Shown one piece after another: positions 1 through 7,277 of a stretch of DNA of 15,316 nt (its first letter is position 1; every line of letters starts with the position of its first letter). The DNA comes from Bacteroidota bacterium (GTDB lineage: Bacteria > Bacteroidota > Bacteroidia > Bacteroidales > UBA10428). A model generated the notes under the pieces. It was not told the DNA's origin. It saw only the letters and a program-made list of their open reading frames with translations, and did no database searches. The stretch is from NCBI GenBank assembly GCA_017860375.1, contig JAGDMB010000019.1, forward strand, positions 1 to 15,316. The letters are read 5' to 3'. A program made the position numbers and the translations under genes.

Positions 1-82
1 TTTCATTATTGAAAGAAAAAAATAATATAAAGCATTATTTCCAGCAATTATCAATCTAATTATAAACTTTAAAATTGAACGT

Positions 83-970
83 ATGAAAAAAAACCGATTT
101 GTTATAGTGATGATGGCACTTTTCGCTATGGCGTCTTTAGCACTGGTGTCATGCAAGGAAGATGAAGCTGATCCTCCTGTTCCGGATTTCTCATCTGCAA
201 TTGATGATAAGACCGTAACCTTTACCAACTTATCAACGAATGCCACATCCTACTCCTGGGATTTTGGTGATGGAAGCGCTCTTTCAACGGAAAAAGATCC
301 TGTTCATACCTATGCTGCCTACGGTGATTATGACGTAAGACTCACTGCAACAGGCGAAGGCGGGTCAGAGATCAAAAAGATCACCATATCCGTTGTCAAG
401 GTATGGCCCACAATTACCATCGACGGTTCTTTTGCCGACTGGGCTGCTGTTCCAAGCTTTTATAGCGGATACGGCGCCGATGGCGGAAGCTTGACGGAAG
501 CAAAAGTTACCAGCAACGCTGCCACTTCAAAGCTATACATTTATATTAAGGGTGATCTTTCTGCTGCCAATCATGTAATTCAGACTATTATCAATGCGGA
601 CGGAGACACGGCAACCGGATGGCAAACCACCAATCTTTCAGGCAATGGTGCGGAATACCAGTTTGAATATTACATTCATGACCTGTGGGGGGGAACGTAT
701 TCGTGGAATTCAGATCCCGGAGTGCAGGATTGGCCATGGGATATTGATATCACAAGTGGGGAAAACGGCGATATTACAGAATCATCAGGAGTTATCGGGG
801 ATGCAGAAATTGAATTTGTTATCGAGACCTCCCTGATGAAGGATCCGGTTCCGGCTTCCCAGATCGGTATCTATTTCTGGGCACAGAATACCGACTGGAA
901 CCAGGTGGGACAATTGCCTCCTGTTGATGCAGTTCCGCTGCAGAAAGTTAAAATGTTTAACTTTCAGTAA
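83..970 (+). CDS. Surface lipoprotein with PKD domain and CBM9-like C-terminal domain (candidate glycan-binding protein)
   Basis: A 295-residue outer-membrane lipoprotein, probably a surface glycan-binding protein in the position usually held by SusE/SusF-type genes. The signal peptide ends in the lipobox LVSC (Cys24). The residues after it, KEDE, fit the acidic lipoprotein export signal that sends Bacteroidota lipoproteins to the cell surface. A PKD domain spans about 33-105 and carries the typical SWDFGDG core (58-64). The remainder (about 108-295) opens with ITIDGSFADWAAVP, resembling the start of CBM9-like or DOMON-like sugar-binding domains, and has an aromatic cluster at Trp202, Trp208, Trp217 and Trp219 that could form a glycan platform. 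No promoter is visible in the 82 bases before it, so it may be the last gene of a transcript starting off the left edge. Two intrinsic terminators follow. The PKD and lipoprotein calls are strong; the binding role is inferred. Confidence 0.85.
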   Translation: MKKNRFVIVMMALFAMASLALVSCKEDEADPPVPDFSSAIDDKTVTFTNLSTNATSYSWDFGDGSALSTEKDPVHTYAAYGDYDVRLTATGEGGSEIKKITISVVKVWPTITIDGSFADWAAVPSFYSGYGADGGSLTEAKVTSNAATSKLYIYIKGDLSAANHVIQTIINADGDTATGWQTTNLSGNGAEYQFEYYIHDLWGGTYSWNSDPGVQDWPWDIDITSGENGDITESSGVIGDAEIEFVIETSLMKDPVPASQIGIYFWAQNTDWNQVGQLPPVDAVPLQKVKMFNFQ

Positions 971-994
971 GGAATTATCTGGTACGATAAAAAT

Positions 995-1027
995 AAAAAT
1001 GCTACCCGATATCCGGGTGGCATTTTT
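995..1027. terminator. Bidirectional intrinsic terminator after the PKD lipoprotein gene
   Basis: An A-tract leads into a hairpin with arms at 995-1008 and 1014-1027 and the 5-base loop ATATC. The core ATGCTACCCG pairs with CGGGTGGCAT with one G-T wobble, and the flanking A and T runs extend the pairing. With five T on the + strand and the matching A run on the other side, it can work in both directions. It lies 24 bases after the lipoprotein stop codon. Confidence 0.85.
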
Positions 1028-1039
1028 ATTCATGAGACT

Positions 1040-1071
1040 CAGATTTCAGAAGCTGAGCGAACTGAAATCTG
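1040..1071. repeat. Intergenic hairpin, 10-bp perfect stem
   Basis: CAGATTTCAG (1040-1049) pairs perfectly with CTGAAATCTG (1062-1071) around a 12-base loop. It has no T tract, so it is not a standard terminator. It lies between two terminators and may be part of a REP-like dispersed element or of a small structured transcript. No second copy is visible in this window. Confidence 0.5.
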
Positions 1072-1116
1072 GTTGTCGAACGAACTTAGCAAAGCGATCT
1101 CATGACCGAAGGGAAT

Positions 1117-1147
1117 AATCCCGATAGCGATGCGTATCGGGATTTTT
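1117..1147 (+). terminator. Second intrinsic terminator in the gap between lipoprotein gene and Tat-protein operon
   Basis: AATCCCGATA (1117-1126) pairs perfectly with TATCGGGATT (1135-1144) around the loop GCGATGCG, followed by a short T run to 1147. The T run lies on the + strand side, so it should stop + strand transcription. It sits 90 bases before the next gene's ATG, which isolates that operon from the lipoprotein gene. Confidence 0.7.
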
Positions 1148-1237
1148 CTGAGAATATGCTTTTCAGCGATAAATAACCGGAACGCACCCAAATAACTGGT
1201 GGTTTTCAAATTCAGATCAACCTTATTTTTTACACAG

Positions 1238-2776
1238 ATGCAACGCCGTACTTTCATAAAAACAACCGGATTAATTGGAATCATGGCCGGAGCAGGCTGG
1301 CGATCGGCGAGCGGAAGGGTACCGCCCCATAACTGGGAAAATTATGATTTTGGTCCTGCCCCCGCCATTACCGACCGGTTGTATCAGGGACCCTTTTCTG
1401 CATATGGACCCGATGCCACCGCCCCGGGAGGTGACGTAATTATGGCCACCACCCCTTCGAACCTTGTGATCCCCAATTATGGCATGGGCCTGGTGACCTA
1501 TATTTGCGACGAGGCTGGGCCACCCCGGGTGGAGGGCGATTCGTTATACGATTCCATCGAGCAACTGGTCCGTTTCCCCCTGGGAACCAAGCTGTATCTG
1601 CGGGTTGACTGGCGGGATATTCAACAAAGACCGGGCAAACTCGATTTTCCGGAGCACTGGAAAATCACGTTCGAACTGGCCCGTAAATACAATAAAAGAA
1701 TAGGACTGCGCATTCAACTGATGAGTCCTGATATTGAGGATCATTCCGTGCCTGCCTTTCTGGCTGAAAAGATACCTTTTGTAAAGCTGGGAACGACAAA
1801 TGAGATAGGTATCCCCGGTAAAGTCCATTACGCTCCGCGATACGATCATCCCGCTTTCATGACTGCCTTTAAGGAATTGGATGACCTGCTTTCAGAGGCC
1901 TGTAACGGACATGAACGGATTGAATTTGTGGATACCTATATGTACGGTTTCTGGGGTGAGGGTCATACCTGGCCGTTTTCGGGGAATCCATTTCCCGATG
2001 AAGTGACCGCTGAACGAACCTTCATTGAATTGTTCGAACACCAGTCAAAAAACTGGGGCAAGACTCCTCTTCTTACCAATACCCAGCCCGACTATAGTAA
2101 TGTGGGCAATTCGGAGGTGCTGGACAGGACCATCAGAAGCCATAACTGGCTGCGGACGGATACCATTTTTATTGAGAACGAACAGATTGAAGCGCTGAGC
2201 AACCGGCCACCCTGGATTGGTGCATTGGTTGAGAACGGAATCTCCGACGGAACGGCAGATTCATTAAGAATAAAGGAAGGTGTAACGCGCTCCGACAATA
2301 TTATTTACCACGCGAAAGACGTGAGTCCCACCTACTTCTCCCTTTGGAACTGGCATAAGATTTCAGCGGGAGGCCTGACCAGCTATTACCGGCAATTTCC
2401 CGATGCCCTGGACAATATAGCCACTTCCGTCGGATACCGGGTCAGACCTTCATGGATCTGGCAATATGATAAGGAAGGATACCCAAGAATTGTGCTGGGA
2501 CTTGTTAACGATGGTGTAGCAGGCATACCCGGCGCCTTAAGGATTTACCTGAAAAATGACCAGGGAACAATACATGCAGGCGGCAGTCTTGATCCGGGTT
2601 ATCCGCTTCCGGGAAAAGTCCGGCAGGCAGAGATTCCCCTTCCAAAGGGAACGGACTGGAATGGACTTAAGTTGTATGCAGAGATAGAGGTGAAGAACGT
2701 GCGTTACCCGGTTAATTGGGCCTGCCGGGAATGGCTGAATGAAGATGGCTCACTGACATTGCGCAAAAATATTTAA
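1238..2776 (+). CDS. Tat-exported TIM-barrel protein, DUF4832/glycoside-hydrolase-like
   Basis: A 512-residue exported protein, probably a periplasmic carbohydrate-active enzyme of unknown specificity. The ATG at 1238 is chosen over an upstream in-frame GTG (1199) because it puts the twin-arginine signal RRTFIK (residues 3-8) and a hydrophobic stretch at the N-terminus. The rest reads as a TIM barrel: LRVDWRDI (121-128), GLRIQLMSPDIEDHS (156-170) and FVDTYMYGFWGEGHTW (230-245). Glu241 in the WGE motif is in the place expected for a catalytic acid in clan-A-like hydrolases. The same motif is in the proteins at 3707-5668 (WGEW) and, altered, at 5669-7186 (WAEYH). Residues about 400-512 look like a beta-rich C-terminal domain. 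It is the first gene of a tight operon; the transporter starts 6 bases after its stop. Tat export suggests folding, perhaps cofactor loading, before export. The fold is inferred from motifs and no activity can be assigned. Confidence 0.85.
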   Translation: MQRRTFIKTTGLIGIMAGAGWRSASGRVPPHNWENYDFGPAPAITDRLYQGPFSAYGPDATAPGGDVIMATTPSNLVIPNYGMGLVTYICDEAGPPRVEGDSLYDSIEQLVRFPLGTKLYLRVDWRDIQQRPGKLDFPEHWKITFELARKYNKRIGLRIQLMSPDIEDHSVPAFLAEKIPFVKLGTTNEIGIPGKVHYAPRYDHPAFMTAFKELDDLLSEACNGHERIEFVDTYMYGFWGEGHTWPFSGNPFPDEVTAERTFIELFEHQSKNWGKTPLLTNTQPDYSNVGNSEVLDRTIRSHNWLRTDTIFIENEQIEALSNRPPWIGALVENGISDGTADSLRIKEGVTRSDNIIYHAKDVSPTYFSLWNWHKISAGGLTSYYRQFPDALDNIATSVGYRVRPSWIWQYDKEGYPRIVLGLVNDGVAGIPGALRIYLKNDQGTIHAGGSLDPGYPLPGKVRQAEIPLPKGTDWNGLKLYAEIEVKNVRYPVNWACREWLNEDGSLTLRKNI

Positions 2777-2782
2777 CCGAAT

Positions 2783-3682
2783 ATGAACAAAAAGATCTGG
2801 TTACTCTATGCGTTGATTACAACCGTGACGTGGGGAATGTGGGGAGCTTTTTCAAAAAGTCCTATGGACAGCGGATTCCCCTACACACTGGTATACGCTG
2901 TATGGGCCCTGACCATGATTGTTCCTGGCATTGTGATACTGTGGATCCACAAATGGCAGATACAACATGACAAAAAATCCATCCTCTACGGATTAATTAT
3001 TGGTTTTCTGGGTGCCGGCGGACAATTGCTGCTTTTTCAGGCTTTGAAAGCCGGGCCGGCCTACCTGATATTTCCCATCATTTCAATTTCTCCGGCAGTT
3101 ACCATTATGCTTTCCTTTTTTCTGCTGAAAGAAAGGACCGGAACGCTCGGAATAATCGGCATTATTCTGGCCCTGCTGGCGCTGCCCCTTTTTGAATACA
3201 CAAAGGTTGACAATACAGACGGGTATGGTGTTCTATGGTTTGTACTTGCTTTGATAATATTGACAGCCTGGGGTATTCAGGCATTCTTCATGAAACTGGC
3301 CAATAAAACCACCGATGGAGCGAGTATCTTTTTTTATATGACCATTACGGGTTTGATACTGATCCCCGTTGCCTTGTTCATGACCGATTTTTCAAAGGAT
3401 ATTAATTGGGGTGTGGATGGATTATGGGAAACAGCCTGGGTACAGGTATTAAACTCCATTGGTGCATTGTGCCTTGTTTTTGCATACCGGTATGGTAAGG
3501 CCATTGTGGTTTCTCCCCTTGCAAATGCCGGAGCACCCCTGATGACTGCCATCATTTCCCTGGTGATTCTGGGGGTAATGCCCTCCAATACCAAAATCCT
3601 GGGTATTGCCCTGGCAATTGTGGCAGCCCTGCTAATCGCAATTCAGCCGGAGGATAAAACCCAACAGGTTACGGAACCGTAA
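2783..3682 (+). CDS. EamA/DMT-family inner-membrane transporter
   Basis: A 299-residue integral membrane protein of the drug/metabolite transporter superfamily. About ten hydrophobic helices are visible, roughly at residues 4-24, 35-55, 68-88, 92-113, 120-138, 148-168, 180-200, 218-237, 245-265 and 270-288. They form two five-helix halves, as in paired EamA domains, and the length (about 300) is normal for the family. The first helix carries WGMWGAFSK, and the fourth holds AYLIFPIISISPAVT followed by LLKER, typical of the EamA fold. It lies 6 bases after the Tat-exported barrel gene and 24 bases before the secreted DUF4832 gene, so the three are probably cotranscribed. The family carries sugars, amino acids, nucleotide sugars and other metabolites. 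Here the context suggests a sugar or sugar-derived product, but direction and substrate are not visible in the sequence. Confidence 0.88.
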   Translation: MNKKIWLLYALITTVTWGMWGAFSKSPMDSGFPYTLVYAVWALTMIVPGIVILWIHKWQIQHDKKSILYGLIIGFLGAGGQLLLFQALKAGPAYLIFPIISISPAVTIMLSFFLLKERTGTLGIIGIILALLALPLFEYTKVDNTDGYGVLWFVLALIILTAWGIQAFFMKLANKTTDGASIFFYMTITGLILIPVALFMTDFSKDINWGVDGLWETAWVQVLNSIGALCLVFAYRYGKAIVVSPLANAGAPLMTAIISLVILGVMPSNTKILGIALAIVAALLIAIQPEDKTQQVTEP

Positions 3683-3706
3683 GGATCATTTAAAAACACA
3701 AACAGC

Positions 3707-5668
3707 ATGCTCAATAACAAAAGAATCAAACAATTCGTGCTTTATTTTGTCTGTCTTATCACGGGCACAATGCTTAACGGGCAGCAAACGACGCTGAAAT
3801 ACCCGTCCACTTCCGCTGTTATTGCAAATCCTGAGCGGGGATGGTATGATCAGTATTCGAGCCATTCGGGAGGATCTACTTTGGGAACAACCTACAAAAG
3901 CCTTAAAGCAATTGAATTAAGAAATAACCGGGAAAAGGACAGGATCACCCTGATACTGCGCCTTTTTTATCTGCACGAGTTTCTCAATGAAAGTGCGGTC
4001 AGCCCTGAATACCTGGTAAAAATGCAGGCGGATTTTGATTCCGTTCGTGTCGCGGGAATAAAGTGCATTGTACGGTTTGCATACAGCGCTTCACAGAATG
4101 CGGACGTGTGGGATGCCACACCCGACAAAGTCTTTTCTCACATTGAATCGTTAAGCGCAGTCCTCAAAAAGAACAGTGATGTCATTGCAGGAGTGCAGGC
4201 CGGATTTATCGGGGCCTGGGGCGAATGGTACTATACAAAGAATTTTGCCGGCCAGGGATACATTCCGGATGCTACCGACCAGCAAAACAGAATTACCCTG
4301 GTTGAAAATCTCCTGAAGATACTGCCGCAACATATAATTGTAGAAGGCAGAACTCCTGCCATAATGAAGAATCTGACACAGGACGATGAACCCATAAGTG
4401 AATCCGAAGCATTCAGCGGTTCACTGAAATCAAGAATAGGGCATCACAATGACTGTTTCGTCTCCAGCGCTTCGGATTATGGCACTTACACGGACTTAGA
4501 AAATGACCTGGCATACCTGCATGAAACCACGAAATACACGATCACGGGGGGTGAAACCTGCAACGGTTCCAACATCTATAGCGATTGTGCCAACAGCGTT
4601 TCGCGGGTGAAAGAATTACACTGGACCTATTTGAACCGGGGCTATAATAAGGATGTATACGACAAATGGCAGGAGCAGAATTGTTATGATGAGATCGATC
4701 TCTCGCTCGGATACAGGTTACACCTGGTTGAATCAACCCTGCCGGACAGTGCGGATCAGGGAACTTACATGAATCTTTCCTTTACCTTCAGCAGCGAGGG
4801 ATATGCGGCACCTACTCAGTACAAACCCTTTCAGATTGTGCTGATTCACTCGGTCACCGGAGCGCAGACAATATTGAATTATACCGGGACCAACGACGAT
4901 GTCCGGTACTGGCTGCCCGGGGAAATAAGAACAGAAGGATCGGTGCATATCCCTGAAAACCTCCCTGACGGGAATTACAGTATGAGTCTCCGTTTCCCTG
5001 ATAAGTCAACGTCTCTGGCAAATAATCCGGCCTATTCTATTCAGCTTGCCAATGCCGGGATATGGAACCCTGAAAAAGGACAGAATTCACTTTGTCACAT
5101 CGTAGCGGTTGGTTCAGGTGGAGAAGGAATGCTGCCCGCAACACCATCCGGTCTTGATGCAACGACCCTCTCTGAATCCGAGATCAGCCTGAATTGGAAA
5201 GATAACGCTGACAATGAAACCGGCTTCGAGATCATGCGGGCGCAGGGGAACAGAACGGCCTGGGAGAATCTGATCACAGTCGATACCGATACAGAGAATT
5301 ACACGGACGAAAACCTTGCCAAAGGCACATTCTATCACTATATAATCCGGTCGGTAAACCAATACGGATTCTCTCCCTGGACAGACAGTACCTCAGCCCT
5401 TACATTGGGTGTTTATTTGGAACCAGTAACCGCACCTTCGTCGGAAATATATCCGAATCCATTACGAAACAGTAATGTAACGATCCGTTTTCCGGATCAT
5501 TCAGAGAAGCACATTGTGATTCGCACTATTTCAGGAGCCAGGGTGCTTGAAGCCTCTACAAGTCAAATGGATTTTCAAATAAACAGGGAAGTATTCACCT
5601 CCGGAATCTATTTTATCATCCTTCATTATTCCAATACATCAGAGAATAAAAAACTGATCGTATTATAA
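3707..5668 (+). CDS. T9SS-secreted DUF4874/DUF4832 protein with Fn3 domain
   Basis: A 653-residue secreted multidomain protein, likely a surface or extracellular glycan-active enzyme, though to my knowledge this family has no settled biochemical role. A signal peptide (about 1-25) precedes a DUF4874-like N-terminal part with the hallmark NPERGWY (41-47). A barrel section follows with GFIGAWGEWYYT (166-177; Glu173 is a catalytic candidate). Next come DUF4832 hallmarks: RIGHHND (243-249), SDYGTY (256-261) and TGGE (280-283). Residues about 345-465 look like a beta-sandwich ending the family core. An Fn3 domain spans about 478-565 (SEISLNWKDNADNETGFEI). The T9SS type A sorting tail starts at IYPNPLRNSN (581) and ends KKLIVL. 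It is the last gene of a three-gene operon. Its stop codon directly abuts the stop of the convergent gene at 5669. Domain calls are strong; the enzymatic role is inference. Confidence 0.9.
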   Translation: MLNNKRIKQFVLYFVCLITGTMLNGQQTTLKYPSTSAVIANPERGWYDQYSSHSGGSTLGTTYKSLKAIELRNNREKDRITLILRLFYLHEFLNESAVSPEYLVKMQADFDSVRVAGIKCIVRFAYSASQNADVWDATPDKVFSHIESLSAVLKKNSDVIAGVQAGFIGAWGEWYYTKNFAGQGYIPDATDQQNRITLVENLLKILPQHIIVEGRTPAIMKNLTQDDEPISESEAFSGSLKSRIGHHNDCFVSSASDYGTYTDLENDLAYLHETTKYTITGGETCNGSNIYSDCANSVSRVKELHWTYLNRGYNKDVYDKWQEQNCYDEIDLSLGYRLHLVESTLPDSADQGTYMNLSFTFSSEGYAAPTQYKPFQIVLIHSVTGAQTILNYTGTNDDVRYWLPGEIRTEGSVHIPENLPDGNYSMSLRFPDKSTSLANNPAYSIQLANAGIWNPEKGQNSLCHIVAVGSGGEGMLPATPSGLDATTLSESEISLNWKDNADNETGFEIMRAQGNRTAWENLITVDTDTENYTDENLAKGTFYHYIIRSVNQYGFSPWTDSTSALTLGVYLEPVTAPSSEIYPNPLRNSNVTIRFPDHSEKHIVIRTISGARVLEASTSQMDFQINREVFTSGIYFIILHYSNTSENKKLIVL

Positions 5669-5680
5669 TTACAGGATCAG
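5654..5680. repeat. Inverted repeat across two abutting convergent stop codons
   Basis: CTGATC (5654-5659) and GATCAG (5675-5680) pair, and GTA (5660-5662) can pair with TAC (5670-5672) with a 2-base bulge. Both stop codons lie between the arms. The symmetry follows from the two T9SS tails ending in similar codons (Leu-Ile-Val-Leu against Leu-Ile-Leu). There is no T tract, so terminator activity is uncertain, yet no other terminator can fit between the genes. Confidence 0.45.
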
Positions 5681-7186
5681 GAACCGGTTCGAGCCAACGC
5701 CGGAAATCCCTTCCACCTTGAGAATATAAATTCCTCTGATTAAATTGCCCGTTTCAATTGCAACGGTTTCGCCGTCGGAAAAACCAGACCGTTCAAGTTT
5801 TCCCTGTCCATTGTACAGGGCATACCGGACCTTCTCACCATTCCCGCTGCCTGTCATAAAAACAGATTCTCCCTTTCGCACAGGATTCGGATACAATAAA
5901 CCGGATCCTGCCGTATTCAGCGCAGGGATCGTTCCGACAGGCAACTCCTGTGTCCCATGGAACTGAATTTTCTGACCTTCCACCAGCCTGTCACATTCAA
6001 TGGTTATGGCTGCATTCTCTGCTCCTGCTGATACGCCAAAGGTTTGTGTCTCGCCGGGCGCCAGCAGTTTCAGTGACTTAGGAGACCGGATCCCATCCAC
6101 CGCAATATAGGCATCATAGTAAAAAGGGGCAACCCCAAAGTTCAGGATTTCAAAAACGGAAGTATCGGATGCCGTTTTCAGGCTGACGATTTTAAACCTG
6201 TAACCCGAAGCCATACTGGCCTGTTTGATCCTTTCCATGGTTTGGTATTCCGGCTGATCATTGCCCATGATGTAGGTAATATGAAAATCCCGTGCAAATT
6301 TCTCATAGGGTTGTCCATAGGGTCCGTTGGGAAGATCGAGCACATGCTGCTGGTCATAATCGGAATAATAACTGAATTCGCCTCCTGCAGGGGAGGTTTT
6401 GTATCTTTCACGGCCAAAAAAATTCCAGCATGTGGTATTGTATCCACTGTGATTTTTGTGCATAAACGAGTCGTCAAAAAGCCCGAACCGGATGTTTTTC
6501 AGTTCCGGCTTTGCCTCAAAAGGCGAATAGGTATCGTCGGCCGCATCAACGGAAATGCTCCAGGGGATTTGTCTGAAAGTGGAATCAAGGTGGTAGAAAA
6601 AAGCCTCCTGGAAAGCCTTATCCGGAAATGTCTTTCCCAAAATAAAGGGTCCGCTGTAGATATGATATTCCGCCCACAAACCAAATCCCACCTGAATAAA
6701 TGCCAGTCGCGGATCGTTATCATACCGCTCTGCAAATTTGGAGTAAAATTCCAGCGTGAAGCGCTTCAGTTCAGGATTTGTCCAGTCGGGGAAGTGCGTT
6801 TCTTTGCCTTCTGAATTTCCTACGGTTTCGTGATAGTCCTTTCGGTTCAATATATAATCAGGAACAGACGTTTCATAACCCGGATATACATACCGGAAAC
6901 GGAATATCGCCTGGTGGCTGCGGCCGGAAATGGCATTCAGCTTTTGCTCAACCGCGTCCCAGTTGTAAACACCGCTGTCAGTCACCACATCGTTATACAG
7001 CATATAGGAAAACTCCAGCGACAGGACATCGGAATCCGTGTGGGATGAATTGTGCCAGAATACGATACCCGTCATGGGTTGCACACCGGTAATGGAATCA
7101 ACCGGATAAAGATTTATCCAATCGACCTGGGCAAAAAGCTTTACGACCAGGAGCAAAATAATGGATGAAAGCAAAATCTTTTTCAT
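5669..7186 (-). CDS. T9SS-secreted TIM-barrel protein, divergent DUF4832-like
   Basis: A 505-residue secreted protein, probably an extracellular or surface-attached carbohydrate-active enzyme of unknown specificity. The signal peptide runs to about residue 19 (KLFA/Q). The barrel region shows VFWHNSSH (42-49), AIFRFRYVYPGYE (93-105), FIQVGFGLWAEYHIY (163-177), IRFGLFDDSF (232-241) and SPAGGEFSYY (265-274). These line up in order with WGEW, RIGHHND and TGGE of the DUF4832 protein at 3707-5668, but Gly is replaced by Ala in the WGE motif and the NPERG motif is missing. A beta-sandwich fills about 330-410. The T9SS tail begins at LYPNPVRKGES (431) and ends FLIL. It follows susD by 91 bases in the same direction, so it is probably the third gene of the SusCD transcript. 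The relationship to DUF4832 rests on motif order only; the secretion call is strong. Confidence 0.87.
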   Translation of the reverse strand: MKKILLSSIILLLVVKLFAQVDWINLYPVDSITGVQPMTGIVFWHNSSHTDSDVLSLEFSYMLYNDVVTDSGVYNWDAVEQKLNAISGRSHQAIFRFRYVYPGYETSVPDYILNRKDYHETVGNSEGKETHFPDWTNPELKRFTLEFYSKFAERYDNDPRLAFIQVGFGLWAEYHIYSGPFILGKTFPDKAFQEAFFYHLDSTFRQIPWSISVDAADDTYSPFEAKPELKNIRFGLFDDSFMHKNHSGYNTTCWNFFGRERYKTSPAGGEFSYYSDYDQQHVLDLPNGPYGQPYEKFARDFHITYIMGNDQPEYQTMERIKQASMASGYRFKIVSLKTASDTSVFEILNFGVAPFYYDAYIAVDGIRSPKSLKLLAPGETQTFGVSAGAENAAITIECDRLVEGQKIQFHGTQELPVGTIPALNTAGSGLLYPNPVRKGESVFMTGSGNGEKVRYALYNGQGKLERSGFSDGETVAIETGNLIRGIYILKVEGISGVGSNRFLIL

Positions 7187-7234
7187 AAAGTTACGCGTTA
7201 ATGAGAAAATCCCCTGGCTGAAAGAAGGCAGGAA

Positions 7235-7251
7235 GCAGGCCGGAGGCCTGC
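7235..7251. repeat. GC-rich hairpin between susD-like gene and downstream secreted-protein gene
   Basis: GCAGGCC (7235-7241) and GGCCTGC (7245-7251) form a perfect 7-bp stem with the loop GGA. On the - strand it lies 27 bases past the susD stop and is not followed by a T run. It is therefore more likely an mRNA-stabilising or processing hairpin, or a partial terminator that lowers expression of the next gene, than a full terminator. Confidence 0.45.
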
Positions 7252-7277
7252 CTCAATGCCTTCAAATGCAGTATCGG

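Noticed and set aside
217..233. Loss of function in the SusC-like protein, judged from YGSAAAAG at residues 217-224 where YGSRAANG is usual
   Set aside because: The coordinates here are protein residues. The rest of the plug and the full-length barrel are intact, so this is treated as ordinary divergence.
1199..1237. GTG-initiated extension of the Tat-exported barrel gene
   Set aside because: It would bury the twin-arginine signal 13 residues inside the protein; the ATG at 1238 places it correctly.
6242..6814. 190-codon open frame on the + strand
   Set aside because: It lies wholly inside the T9SS-secreted barrel gene on the other strand, has no recognisable domain, and the - strand gene has clear motifs throughout.
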